Assembly (NCBI RefSeq): GCF_029227915.1
Contig: NC_079880.1
Span: 1,738,001 to 1,802,000 of the forward strand
DNA from: Hydractinia symbiolongicarpus
Taxonomy: Eukaryota > Cnidaria > Hydrozoa > Anthoathecata > Hydractiniidae
DNA length: 64,000 nt
Direction: 5' to 3'
In this document: piece after piece, positions 35,861-48,289 of the stretch
Layout of the letters: each line of letters starts with the position of its first letter
Numbering within the stretch: the first letter of the stretch is position 1
Notes under the pieces: model-generated
Databases searched by the model: none
The model's input: the letters and a program-made list of their open reading frames with translations, nothing else
Told to the model about the DNA's origin: nothing
Program-made: the position numbers and the translations under genes

Positions 35861-37488
35861 TCTTTCGGGAAATGAGTTTACTCCCTGGGTACTTTTTTTG
35901 TATACTTTTGACTATACGGGCCGAGTCCAGGATTTACGGGAAATCGCAGGTTTTCGTTTGCCGGCGATTAAACTTCATTTATTCAGCGTCTCATCAAAAA
36001 TGAAAACATTTTTAAAAACTACAAGTCTCATGCGTTTTAGTGGTGAAAAAGTAATTTAAAAAATCGTTCGGGAAATGAGTTTACTCCCTGGGTACTTTCT
36101 TTGTATACTTTTGACTATACGGGCCAAGCCCGGGATTTACGGGAAATCGCGGGTTTTCGTTTGCCGGCGATTAAACTTCTTTTATTCAGCGTCTCATCAA
36201 AAATGAAAACATTTTTGAAAACTACAAGTCTCATGCGTTTTAGTGGTGAAAAAGTAATTTAAAAAATCGTTCGGGAAATGAGTTTACTCCCTGGGTACTT
36301 TCTTTGTATACCTTTGACTATACGGGCCGAGTCCGGGATTTACGGGAAATCGCGGATTTTCGTTTGCCGGCGATTAAACTTCTTTTATCCAGCGTCCCAT
36401 CAAATATGAAAATATTTTTGAAAACTACAAGTCTCATGCGTTTAGTGGTAAAAAAATAATATAAAAAATCGTTCTGGAAATGAATTTACTCCCTGGGTAC
36501 TTTCTTTGTATACTTTTGACTATACCGGCCGAGTCCGGGATTTAGGGAAATCGCAGGTTTTCGTTTGCCGGCGATTAAACTTCTTTTATTCAGCGTCCCA
36601 TCAAATATGAAAATATTTTTGAAAACTACAAGTCTCATGCGTTTAGTGGTAAAAAAAATAATATAAAAAATCGTTCGGGAAATGAGTTTACTCCCTGGGT
36701 ACTTTCTTTGTATACTTTTGACTATACGGGCCAAGCCCGGGATTTACGGGAAATCGCGGGTTTTCGTTTGCCGGCGATTAAACTTCTTTTATTCAGCGTC
36801 TCATCAAAAATGAAAACATTTTTGAAAACTACAAGTCTCATGCGTTTTAGTGGTGAAAAAGTAATTTAAAAAATCGTTCGGGAAATGAGTTTACTCCCTG
36901 GGTACTTTCTTTGTATACTTTTGACTATACGGGCCGAGTCCGGGATTTAGGGAAATCGCAGGTTTTCGTTTGCCGGCGATTAAACTGCTTTTATTCAGCG
37001 TCTCATCAAAAATGAAAACATTTTTGAAAACTACAAGTCTCATGCGTTTTAGTGGTGAAAAAATAATTTAAAAAATCGTTCGGGAAATGAGTTTACTCAC
37101 TGGGTACTTTCCTTGTATACTTTTAATTATACGGACCGAGTCCGGGATTTACGGGAAATCGCGGGTTTTCGTTTGCCGGCGATTAAACTTCTTTTATTCA
37201 GCGTCTCATCAAAAATGAAAACATTTTTAAAAACTACAAGTCTCATGGGCTTTAGTGGTGAAATAATAATTTAAAAAATCGTTTGGGAAATGAGTTTACT
37301 CCCTGGGTACTTTCTTTGTATACTATTGACTATACGGGCCGAGTCCAGGATTTACGGGAAATCGCATGTTTTCGTTTGCCGGCGATTAAACTTCTTTTAT
37401 TCAGCGTCTCGTCAAAAATGAAAACACTTTTGAAAACTACAAGTCTAATGCGTTTTAGTGGTGAAAAAGTAATTTAAAAAATCGTTTG

Positions 37489-37691
37489 GGAAATGAGTTT
37501 ACTCCCTGGGTACTTTCTTTGTATACTTTTGACTATACGGGCCGAGTCCGGGATTTACGGGAAATCGCAGGTTTTCGTTTGCCGGCGATTAAACTTCTTT
37601 TATTCAGCGTCTCATCAAAAATGAAAACATTTTTAAAAACTACCAGTCTTATGCGTTTTAGTGGTGAAAAAATAATTTAAAAAATCGTTCT
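37489..37691 (+). repeat. Representative 203-bp satellite monomer
   Basis: This copy is close to the commonest form and is exactly 203 bp from one ggaaatgag to the next. Within it, GTATAC lies at about monomer position 33-38. The CpG-rich core is 50-99, with GATTT-ACGGG-AAATC at 64-78 and GCCGGC at 93-98. The A+T-rich part follows from 100, with A/T tracts near 128-134, 135-139, 141-150 and 179-197. Hand counting of the consensus gives 76 G+C bases (41 G, 35 C) and 13 CpG. Frequent linked variants are tcacaggg for tccctggg, acattcg for acttttg, gccaagcc for gccgagtc, and gcagg for gcggg. Confidence 0.9.
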
Positions 37692-40600
37692 GGAAATGAG
37701 TTTAGTCACAGGGTACTTTCTTTGTATACATTCGACAATACGTGCCAAGCCCGGAATTTACGGGAAATCGCGGGTTTTCGTTTGCCGGCTATTAAACCGC
37801 TTTTATTCAGCGTCTCATCAAAAATGAAAACATTCTTGAAAACTACAAGTCTCATGCGTTTTAGTGGTGAAATAATAATTTAAAAAATCGTTTGGGAAAT
37901 GAGTTTACTCCCTGGGTACTTTCTTTGCATACTTTTGACTATACGGGCCGAGTCCAGGATTTACGGGAAATCGCAGGTTTTCGTTTGCCGGCGATTAAAC
38001 TTCATTTATTCAGCGTCTCATCAAAAATGAAAACACTTTTAAAAACTACAAGTCTCATGCGTTTTAGTGGTGAAAAAGTAATTTAAATAATCGTTCGGGA
38101 AATGAGTTTACTCCCTGGGTACTTTCTTTGTATACTTTTGACTATACGGGCCGAGTCCGGGATTTACGGGAAATCGGGGATTTTCGTTTGCCGGCGATTA
38201 AAACTTCTTTTATTCAGCGTCTCATCAAAAATGAAAACTTTTTTAAAAACTACAAGTCTTATGCGTTTTAGTGGTGAAAAAATAATTTAAAAAATCGTTC
38301 TGGAAATGAGTTTACTCCATGGGTACTTTCTTTGTATACTTTTGACTATACGGGCCGAGTCCGGGATTTAAGGAAATCGCAGGTTTTCGTTTCCCGGCGA
38401 TTAAACTGCTTTTATTCAGCGTCTCATCAAAAATGAAAACATTCTTGAAAACCACAAGTCTCATGCGTTTTAGTGGTGAAATAATAATTTAAAAAATCGT
38501 TTGGGAAATGAGTTTACTCCCTGGGTACTTTCTTTGCATACTTTTGACTATACGGGCCGAGTCCAGGATTTACGGGAAATCGGGGATTTTCGTTTGCCGG
38601 CGATTAAAACTTCATTTATTCAGCGTCTCATCAAAAATGAAAACACTTTTAAAAACTACAAGTCTCATGCGTTTTAGTGGTGAAAAAGTAATTTAAATAA
38701 TCGTTCGGGAAATGAGTTTACTCCCTGGGTACTTTCTTTGTATACATTTGACTATACGGGCCGAGTCCGGGATTTACGGGAAATCGGGGATTTTCGTTTG
38801 CCGGCGATTAAAACTTCTTTTATTCAGCGTCTCATCAAAAATGAAAACTTTTTTAAAAACTACAAGTCTTATGCGTTTTAGTGGTGAAAAAATAATTTAA
38901 AAAATCGTTCTGGAAATGAGTTTACTCCATGGGTACTTTCTTTGTATACATTCGACAATACGTGCCAAGCCCGGGATTTACGGGAAATCGCGGGTTTTCG
39001 TTTGCCGGCGATTAAACCGCTTTTATTCAGCGTCTCATCAAAAATGAAAACATTCTTGAAAACTACAAGTCTCATGCGTTTTAGTGGTGAAATAATAATT
39101 TAAAAAATCGTTTGGGAAATGAGTTTACTCCCTGGGTACTTTCTTTGCATACTTTTGACTATACGGGCCGAGTCCAGGATTTACGGGAAATCGCAGGTTT
39201 TCGTTTGCCGGCGATTAAACTTCATTTATTCAGCGTCTCATCAAAAATGAAAACACTTTTAAAAACTACAAGTCTCATGCGTTTTAGTGGTGAAAAAGTA
39301 ATTTAAATAATCGTTCGGGAAATGAGTTTACTCCCTGGGTACTTTCTTTGTATACTTTTGACTATACGGGCCGAGTCCGGGATTTACGGGAAATCGGGGA
39401 TTATCGTTTGCCGGCGATTAAAACTTCTTTTATTCAGCGTCTCATCAAAAATGAAAACACTTTTAAAAACTACAAGCCTCATGCGTTTAGTGGTGAAAAA
39501 ATAATATAAAAAATCGTTCGGGAAATGAGTTTACTCCCTGGGTACTTTCTTTGTATACTTTTGACTATACGGGCCGAGTCCAGGATTTACGGGAAATCGC
39601 AGGTTTTCGTTTGCCGGCGATTAAACTTCTTTTATTCAGCGTCTCGTCAAAAATGGAAACACTTTTGAAAACTACAAGTCTCATGCGTTTTAGTGGTGAA
39701 AAAGTAATTTAAAAAATCGTTCGGGAAATGAGTTTACTCCCTGGGTACTTTCTTTGTATACTTTTGACTATACGGGCCGAGTCCGGGATTTACGGGAAAT
39801 CGCGGGTTTTCGTTTGCCGGCGATTAATCTTCTTTTATCCAGCGTCCCATCAAAAATGAAAACATTTTTAAAAACTACAAGTGTCATGCGTTTTAGTGGT
39901 GAAAAAGTAATTTAAAAAATCGTTCGGGAAATGAGTTTACTCCCTGGGTACTTTCTTTGTATACTTTTGACTATACGGGCCAAGCCCGGGATTTACGGAA
40001 AAAACGCGGGTTTTAGTTTGCCGGCGATTAAACTTCTTTTATTCAGCGTCTCATCAAAAATGAAAACATTTTTGAAAACTACAAGTCTCATGCGTTTTAG
40101 TGGTGAAAAAGTAATTTAAAAAATCGTTCGGGAAATGAGTTTACTCCCTGGGTACTTTCTTTGTATACTTTTGACTATGCGGGCCGAGTCCGGGATTTAC
40201 GGGAAATCGCGGATTTTCGTTTGCCGGCGATTAAACTTCTTTTATCCAGCGTCCCATCAAATATGAAAATATTTTTGAAAACTACAAGTCTCATTCGTTT
40301 AGTGGTAAAAAAATAATATAAAAAATCGTTCTGGAAATGAATTTACTCCCTGGGTACTTTCTTTGTATACTTTTGACTATACGGGCCGAGTCCGGGATTT
40401 AGGGAAATCGCAGGTTTTCGTTTGCCGGCGATTAAACTGCTTTTATTCAGCGTCTCATCAAAAATGAAAACATTTTTGAAAACTACAAGTCTCATGCGTT
40501 TTAGTGGTGAAAAAATAATTTAAAAAATCGTTCGGGAAATGAGTTTACTCACTGGGTACTTTCCTTGTATACTTTTAACTATACGGACCGAGTCCGGGAT

Positions 40601-43028
40601 TTACGGGAAATCGCGGGTTTTCGTTTGCCGGCGATTAAACTTCTTTTATTCAGCGTCTCATCAAAAATGAAAACATTTTTAAAAACTACAAGTCTCATGG
40701 GCTTTAGTGGTGAAATAATAATTTAAAAAATCGTTTGGGAAATGAGTTTACTCCCTGGGTACTTTCTTTGTATACTTTTGACTATACGGGCCGAGTCTAG
40801 GATTTACGGGAAATCGCAGGTTTTCGTTTGCCGGCAATTAAACTTCTTTTATTCAGCGTCTCATCAAAAATGAAAACACTTTTGAAAACTACAAGTCTCA
40901 TGCGTTTTAGTGGTGAAAAAGTAATTTAAAAAATCGTTCGGCAAATGAGTTTACTCCCTGGGTACTTTCTTTGTATACTTTTGACTATACGGGCCGAGTC
41001 CGGGATTTACGGGAAATCGCGGGTTTTCGTTTGCCGGCGATTAAATTTCTTTTATCCAGCGTCCCATCAAATATGAAAATATTTTTGAAAACTACAAGTC
41101 TCATGCGTTTAGTGGTAAAAAGATAATATAAAAAATCGTTCGGGAAATGAGTTTACTCCCTGGGTACTTTCTTTGTATACTTTTGACTATACGGGCGAAG
41201 CCCGGGATTTACGGGAAATCGCGGGTTTTCGTTTGCCGGGGATTAAACTTCATTTTATTCAGCGTCTCATCAAAAATGAAAACATTTTTAAAAACTTCAA
41301 GTCTTATGCGTTTTAGTGGTGAAAAAATAATTTAAAAAATCGTTCTGGAAATGAGTTTACTCCCTGGGTACTTTCTTTGTATACTTTTGACTATACGGGC
41401 CGAGTCCGGGATTTAGGGAATTCGCAGGTTTTCGTTTGCCGGCGATTAAACTGCTTTTATTCAGCGTCTCATCAAAAATGAAAACATTTTTGAAAACTAC
41501 AAGTCTCATGCGTTTTAGTGGTGAAAAAATAATTTAAAAAATCGTTCGGGAAATGAGTTTACTCCCTGGTTAGTTTCTTTGTATACTTTTGACTATACGG
41601 ACCGAGCCGGGATTTACGGAAAATCGCGGGTTTTCGTTTGCCGGCGATTAAACTTCTTTTATTCAGCGTCTCATCAAAAATGAAAACGTTTTTAAAAACT
41701 ACAAGTCTTATGCGTTTTAGTGGTGAAAAAATAATTTAAAAAATCGTTCTGGAAATGAGTTTACTCACAGGGTACTTTCTTTGTATACATTCGACTATAC
41801 GTGCCAAGCTCGGGATTTACGGGAAATCGCGGGTTTTCGTTTGCCGGCGATTAAACTGCTTTTATTCAGCATCTCATCAAAAATGAAAACATTCTTGAAA
41901 ACTACAAGTCTCATGCGTTTTAGTGGTGAAAAAGTAATTTAAAAAATCGCTCGGGAAATGAGTTTACTCCCTGGGGACTTTCTTTGTATACTTTTGACTA
42001 TACGGGCCAAGCCCGGGATTTACGGAAAAACGCGGGTTTTCGCTTGCCGGCGATTAAACTTCTTTTATTCAGCGTCTCATCAAAAATGAAAACATTTTTA
42101 AAAACTACAAGTCTTATGCGTTTTAGTGGTGAAAAAATAATTTAAAAAATCGTTCTGGAAATGAGTTTACTCCCTGGGTACTTTCTTTGTATTCTTTTGA
42201 CTATACGGGCCGAGTCCGGGATTTAGGGAAATCGCAGGTTTTCGTTTGCCGGCGATTAAACTGCTTTTATTCAGCGTCTCATCAAAAATGAAAACATTTT
42301 TGAAAACTACAAGTCTCATGCGTTTTAGTGGTGAAAAAATAATTTAAAAAATCGTTCGGGAAATGAGTTTACTCCCTGGGTAGTTTCTTTGTATACTTTT
42401 GACTATACGGGCCAAGCCGGGATTTACGGGAAATCGCGGGTTTTCGTTTGCCGGCGATTAAACTTCTTTCATTCAGCGTCTCATCAAAAATGAAAACATT
42501 TTTAAAAACTACAAGTCTTATGCGTTTTAGTGGTGGAAAAATAATTTGAAAAATCGTTCTGAAAATGAGTTTACTGACAGGGTACTTTCTTTGTATACAT
42601 TCGACTATACGTGCCAAGCCCGGGATTTACGGGAAATCGCGGGTTTTCGTTTGCCGGCGATTAAACTGCTTTTATTCAGCGTCTCATCAAAAATGAAAAC
42701 ATTCTTGAAAACTACAAGTCTCATGCGTTTTAGTGGTGAAATAATAATTTAAAAAATCGTTTAAGAAATGAGTTTACTACCTGGGTACTTTTTTTGTATA
42801 CTTTTGACTATACGGGCCGAGTCCAGGATTTACGGGAAATCGCAGGTTTTTGTTTGCCGGCGATTAAACTTCTTTTATTCAGCGTCTCATCAAAAATGAA
42901 AACTTTTTTAAAAACTACAAGTCTTATGCGTTTTAGTGGTGAAAAAATAATTTAAAAAATCGTTCGGGAAATGAGTTTACTCCCTGGGTAGTTTCTTTGT
43001 ATACTTTTGACTATACGGGCCAAGCCGG

Positions 43029-43043
43029 GATTTCCCGTAAATC
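43029..43043 (+). repeat. 15-bp loop inversion in monomer core, site 1
   Basis: The standard core GATTTACGGGAAATC reads GATTTCCCGTAAATC here, which is its exact reverse complement. The next two bases are cc instead of gc. Because the arms GATTT and AAATC are inverted repeats, only the 5-base loop changes in appearance. Confidence 0.93.
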
Positions 43044-44041
43044 CCGGGTTTTCGTTTGCCGGCGATTAAACTTCTTTTATTCAGCGTTTCATCAAAAATG
43101 AAAACATTTTTAAAAACTACAAGTCTTATGCGTTTTGGTGGTGAAAAAATAATTTAAAAAATCGTTCTGGAAATGAGTTTACTCACAGGGTACTTTCTTT
43201 GTATACATTCGACTACACGTGCCAAGCCCGGGATTTACGGGAAATCGCGGGTTTTCGTTTGCCGGCGATTAAACTGCTTTTATTCAGCGTCTCATCAAAA
43301 ATGAAAACATTCTTGAAAACTACAAGTCTCATGCGTTTTAGTGGTGAAATAATAATTTAAAAAATCGTTTGGGAAATGAGTTTACTTTCTGGGTACTTTC
43401 TTTGTATACTTTTGACTATACGGGCCGAGTCCAGGATTTACGGGAAATCGCAGGTTTTCGTTTGCCGGCGATAAAACTTCATTTATTCAGCGTCTCATCA
43501 AAAATGAAAACATTTTTAAAAACTACAAGTCTCATGCGTTTTAGTGGTGAAAAAGTAATTTAAATAATCGTTTGGGAAATGAGTTTACTCCCTGGGTACT
43601 TTCTTTGTATACTTTTGACTATACGGGCCGAGTCCGGGATTTACGGGAAATCGGGGATTTTCGTTTGCCGGCGATTAAACTTCTTTTATTCAGCGTCCCA
43701 TCAAATATGAAAATATTTTTGAAAACTACAAGTCTCATGCGTTTAGTGGTAAAAAAATAATATAAAAAATCGTTCGGGAAATGAGTTTACTCCCTGGGTA
43801 CTTTCTTTGTATACTTTTGACTTTACGGGCCGAGTCCAGGATTTACGGGAAATCGCAGGTTTTCGTTTGCCGGCGATTAAACTTCATTTATTCAGCGTCT
43901 CATCAAAAATGAAAACATTTTTAAAAACTACAAGTCTCATGCGTTTTAGTGGTGAAAAAGTAATTTAAAAAATCGTTCGGGAAATGAGTTTACTCCCTGG
44001 GTAGTTTCTTTGTATACTTTTGACTATACGGGCCAAGCCGG

Positions 44042-44056
44042 GATTTCCCGTAAATC
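44042..44056 (+). repeat. 15-bp loop inversion, site 2
   Basis: Same inverted core, 1013 bp (five monomers) after site 1. The monomer also has gggtagtttc, like site 1. Confidence 0.93.
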
Positions 44057-45864
44057 CCGGGTTTTCGTTTGCCGGCGATTAAACTTCTTTTATTCAGCGT
44101 TTCATCAAAAATGAAAACATTTTTAAAAACTACAAATCTTATGCGTTTTAGTGGTGAAAAAATAATTTAAAAAATCGTTCTGGAAATGAGTTTACTCACA
44201 GGGTACTTTCTTTGTATACATTCGACTATACGTGCCAAGCCCGGGATTTTCGGGAAATCGCGGGTTTTCGTTTGCCGGCGATTAAACTGCTTTTATTCAG
44301 CGTCTCATCAAAAATGAAAACATTCTTGAAAACTACATGTCTCATGCGTTTTAGTGGTGAAATAATAATTTAAAAAATCGTTCTGGAAATGAGTTTACTC
44401 CCTGGGTACTTTCTTTGTATACTTTTGACTATACGGGCCGAGTCCAGGATTTACAGGAAATCGCAGGTTTTCGTTTGCCGGGGATTAAACTTCTTCTTTT
44501 CAGCGTCTCACCAAAAATGAAAACATTTTTAAAAACTACAAGTCTCATGCGTTTTAGTGGTGAAAAAGTAATTTAAAAAATCGTTCGGGAAATGAGTTTA
44601 CTCCCTGGGTACTTTCTTTGTATACTTTTGACTATACGGGCCAAGCCGAGATTTACAGGAAATCGCAGGTTTTCGTTTGCCGGCGATTAAACTTCTTCTT
44701 TTCAGCGTCTCACCAAAAATGAAAACATTTTTGAAAACTACAAGTCTCATGCGTTTTAGTGGTGAAAAAGTAATTTAAAAAATCGTTCGGGAAATGAGTT
44801 TACTCCCTGGGTACTTTCTTTGTATACTTTTGACTATACGGGCCAAACCCGGGATTTACGGGAAATCGCGGGTTTTTGTTTGCCGGCGATTAAACTTCTT
44901 TTATTAAGCGTCTCATCAAAAATGAAAACTTTTTTAAAAACTACAAGTCTTATGCGTTTTAGTGGTGAAAAAATAATTTAAAAAATCGTTCTGGAAATGA
45001 GTTTACTCCCTGGGTACTTTCTTTGTATACTTTTGACTATACGGGCCAAGCCGGGATTTACGGGAAATCGCGGGTTTTTGTTTGCCGGCGATTAAACTTC
45101 ATTTATTCAGCGTCTCATCAAAAATGAAAACATTTTTGAAAACTACAAGTCTCATGCGTTTTAGTGGTGAAAAAATAATTTAAAAAATCGTTCGGGAAAT
45201 GAGTTTACTCCCTGGGTAGTTTCTTTGTATACTTTTGACTATACGGGCCAAGCCGGGATTTACGGGAAATCGCGGGTTTTCGTTTGCCGGCGATTAAACT
45301 TCTTTCATTCAGCGTCTCATCAAAAATGAAAACATTTTTAAAAACTACAAGTCTTATGCGTTTTAGTGGTGGAAAAATAATTTGAAAAATCGTTCTGAAA
45401 ATGAGTTTACTGACAGGGTACTTTCTTTGTATACATTCGACTATACGTGCCAAGCCCGGGATTTACGGGAAATCGCGGGTTTTCGTTTGCCGGCGATTAA
45501 ACTGCTTTTATTCAGCGTCTCATCAAAAATGAAAACATTCTTGAAAACTACAAGTCTCATGCGTTTTAGTGGTGAAATAATAATTTAAAAAATCGTTTAA
45601 GAAATGAGTTTACTACCTGGGTACTTTTTTTGTATACTTTTGACTATACGGGCCGAGTCCAGGATTTACGGGAAATCGCAGGTTTTTGTTTGCCGGCGAT
45701 TAAACTTCTTTTATTCAGCGTCTCATCAAAAATGAAAACTTTTTTAAAAACTACAAGTCTTATGCGTTTTAGTGGTGAAAAAATAATTTAAAAAATCGTT
45801 CGGGAAATGAGTTTACTCCCTGGGTAGTTTCTTTGTATACTTTTGACTATACGGGCCAAGCCGG

Positions 45865-45879
45865 GATTTCCCGTAAATC
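45865..45879 (+). repeat. 15-bp loop inversion, site 3
   Basis: Copy of site 1 in the second 14-monomer unit (offset 2836). Confidence 0.93.
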
Positions 45880-46877
45880 CCGGGTTTTCGTTTGCCGGCG
45901 ATTAAACTTCTTTTATTCAGCGTTTCATCAAAAATGAAAACATTTTTAAAAACTACAAGTCTTATGCGTTTTGGTGGTGAAAAAATAATTTAAAAAATCG
46001 TTCTGGAAATGAGTTTACTCACAGGGTACTTTCTTTGTATACATTCGACTACACGTGCCAAGCCCGGGATTTACGGGAAATCGCGGGTTTTCGTTTGCCG
46101 GCGATTAAACTGCTTTTATTCAGCGTCTCATCAAAAATGAAAACATTCTTGAAAACTACAAGTCTCATGCGTTTTAGTGGTGAAATAATAATTTAAAAAA
46201 TCGTTTGGGAAATGAGTTTACTTTCTGGGTACTTTCTTTGTATACTTTTGACTATACGGGCCGAGTCCAGGATTTACGGGAAATCGCAGGTTTTCGTTTG
46301 CCGGCGATAAAACTTCATTTATTCAGCGTCTCATCAAAAATGAAAACATTTTTAAAAACTACAAGTCTCATGCGTTTTAGTGGTGAAAAAGTAATTTAAA
46401 TAATCGTTTGGGAAATGAGTTTACTCCCTGGGTACTTTCTTTGTATACTTTTGACTATACGGGCCGAGTCCGGGATTTACGGGAAATCGGGGATTTTCGT
46501 TTGCCGGCGATTAAACTTCTTTTATTCAGCGTCCCATCAAATATGAAAATATTTTTGAAAACTACAAGTCTCATGCGTTTAGTGGTAAAAAAATAATATA
46601 AAAAATCGTTCGGGAAATGAGTTTACTCCCTGGGTACTTTCTTTGTATACTTTTGACTTTACGGGCCGAGTCCAGGATTTACGGGAAATCGCAGGTTTTC
46701 GTTTGCCGGCGATTAAACTTCATTTATTCAGCGTCTCATCAAAAATGAAAACATTTTTAAAAACTACAAGTCTCATGCGTTTTAGTGGTGAAAAAGTAAT
46801 TTAAAAAATCGTTCGGGAAATGAGTTTACTCCCTGGGTAGTTTCTTTGTATACTTTTGACTATACGGGCCAAGCCGG

Positions 46878-46892
46878 GATTTCCCGTAAATC
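46878..46892 (+). repeat. 15-bp loop inversion, site 4
   Basis: Copy of site 2 in the second 14-monomer unit (offset 2836). Confidence 0.93.
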
Positions 46893-48289
46893 CCGGGTTT
46901 TCGTTTGCCGGCGATTAAACTTCTTTTATTCAGCGTTTCATCAAAAATGAAAACATTTTTAAAAACTACAAATCTTATGCGTTTTAGTGGTGAAAAAATA
47001 ATTTAAAAAATCGTTCTGGAAATGAGTTTACTCACAGGGTACTTTCTTTGTATACATTCGACTATACGTGCCAAGCCCGGGATTTTCGGGAAATCGCGGG
47101 TTTTCGTTTGCCGGCGATTAAACTGCTTTTATTCAGCGTCTCATCAAAAATGAAAACATTCTTGAAAACTACATGTCTCATGCGTTTTAGTGGTGAAATA
47201 ATAATTTAAAAAATCGTTCTGGAAATGAGTTTACTCCCTGGGTACTTTCTTTGTATACTTTTGACTATACGGGCCGAGTCCAGGATTTACAGGAAATCGC
47301 AGGTTTTCGTTTGCCGGGGATTAAACTTCTTCTTTTCAGCGTCCTCACCAAAAATGAAAACATTTTTGAAAACTACAAGTCTCATGCGTTTTAGTGGTGA
47401 AAAAGTAATTTAAAAAATCGTTCGGGAAATGAGTTTACTCCCTGGGTACTTTCTTTGTATACTTTTGACTATACGGGCCAAGCCGGGATTTACAGGAAAT
47501 CGCAGGTTTTCGTTTGCCGGCGATTAAACTTCTTCTTTTCAGCGTCTCACCAAAAATGAAAACATTTTTGAAAACTACAAGTCTCATGCGTTTTAGTGGT
47601 GAAAAAGTAATTTAAAAAATCGTTCGGGAAATGAGTTTACTCCCTGGGTACTTTCTTTGTATACTTTTGACTATACGGGCCAAACCCGGGATTTACGGGA
47701 AATCGCGGGTTTTTGTTTGCCGGCGATTAAACTTCTTTTATTAAGCGTCTCATCAAAAATGAAAACTTTTTTAAAAACTACAAGTCTTATGCGTTTTAGT
47801 GGTGAAAAAATAATTTAAAAAATCGTTCTGGAAATGAGTTTACTCCCTGGGTACTTTCTTTGTATACTTTTGACTATACGGGCCAAGCCGGGATTTACGG
47901 GAAATCGCGGGTTTTTGTTTGCCGGCGATTAAACTTCATTTATTCAGCGTCTCATCAAAAATGAAAACATTTTTGAAAACTACAAGTCTCATGCGTTTTA
48001 GTGGTGAAAAAATAAATTAAAAAATCGTTCGGGAAATGAGTTTACTCCCTGGGTAGTTTCTTTGTATACTTTTGACTATACGGGCCAAGCCGGGATTTAC
48101 GGGAAATCGCGGGTTTTCGTTTGCCGGCGATTAAACTTCTTTTATTCAGCGTCTCATTAAAAATGAAAACATTTTTAAAAACTACAAGTCTTATGCGTTT
48201 TAGTGGTGAAAAAATAATTTAAAAAATCGTTCTGGAAATGAGTTTAGTCACAGGGTACTTTCTTTGTATACATTCGACTATACGTGCCA

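Larger units (their letters stand above)
33490..42850 (+). repeat. ~10 kb segmental duplication, copy A
   Basis: About 46 monomers match 48290-58455. The offset is 14795-14796 from 33.49 to about 36.07 kb, then 16013 to about 40.9 kb, then 15810, then 15608 to 42.85 kb. The steps are whole monomers (+6, -1, -1). Long runs of rare variants keep their order, for example ggaaaaaacgcgggttttag (34.3 kb), gatttttatttgcc (34533), the three gccggcgattaaaac monomers (38.2-38.9 kb), atggaaacac (39.65 kb) and gattaatcttc (39.82 kb). Within copy A, 34.44-35.05 kb is itself a trimer repeated at 35.05-35.66 kb (offset 608). Confidence 0.9.
42351..45186 (+). repeat. 14-monomer tandem duplication, copy 1
   Basis: 2836 bp repeated directly by 45187-48020. 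Marker variants: cttctttcattcag, gtggtggaaaaat, aatttgaaaaatc, actgacaggg, tttaagaaatgag, the loop-inversion monomers (43029 and 44042), gttttggtgg, and ggggattaaacttcttc. The left end overlaps the right end of segmental duplication copy A. Confidence 0.92.
45187..48020 (+). repeat. 14-monomer tandem duplication, copy 2
   Basis: Nearly exact copy of 42351-45186. Differences noticed are gcgtcctcacc for gcgtctcacc (about 47340), a ccgggatt for ccgagatt near 47485, and ttgaaaac for ttaaaaac near 47363. Few changes over 2.8 kb make this one of the youngest events. Confidence 0.92.

Noticed and set aside
36486-36734. Minus-strand open frames of 65 and 82 codons, repeated at several places (for example 36486, 42369, 52499)
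   Set aside because: They are the reverse strand of the same monomers, tied to duplicated blocks and broken in most copies. There is no sign of selection for coding.
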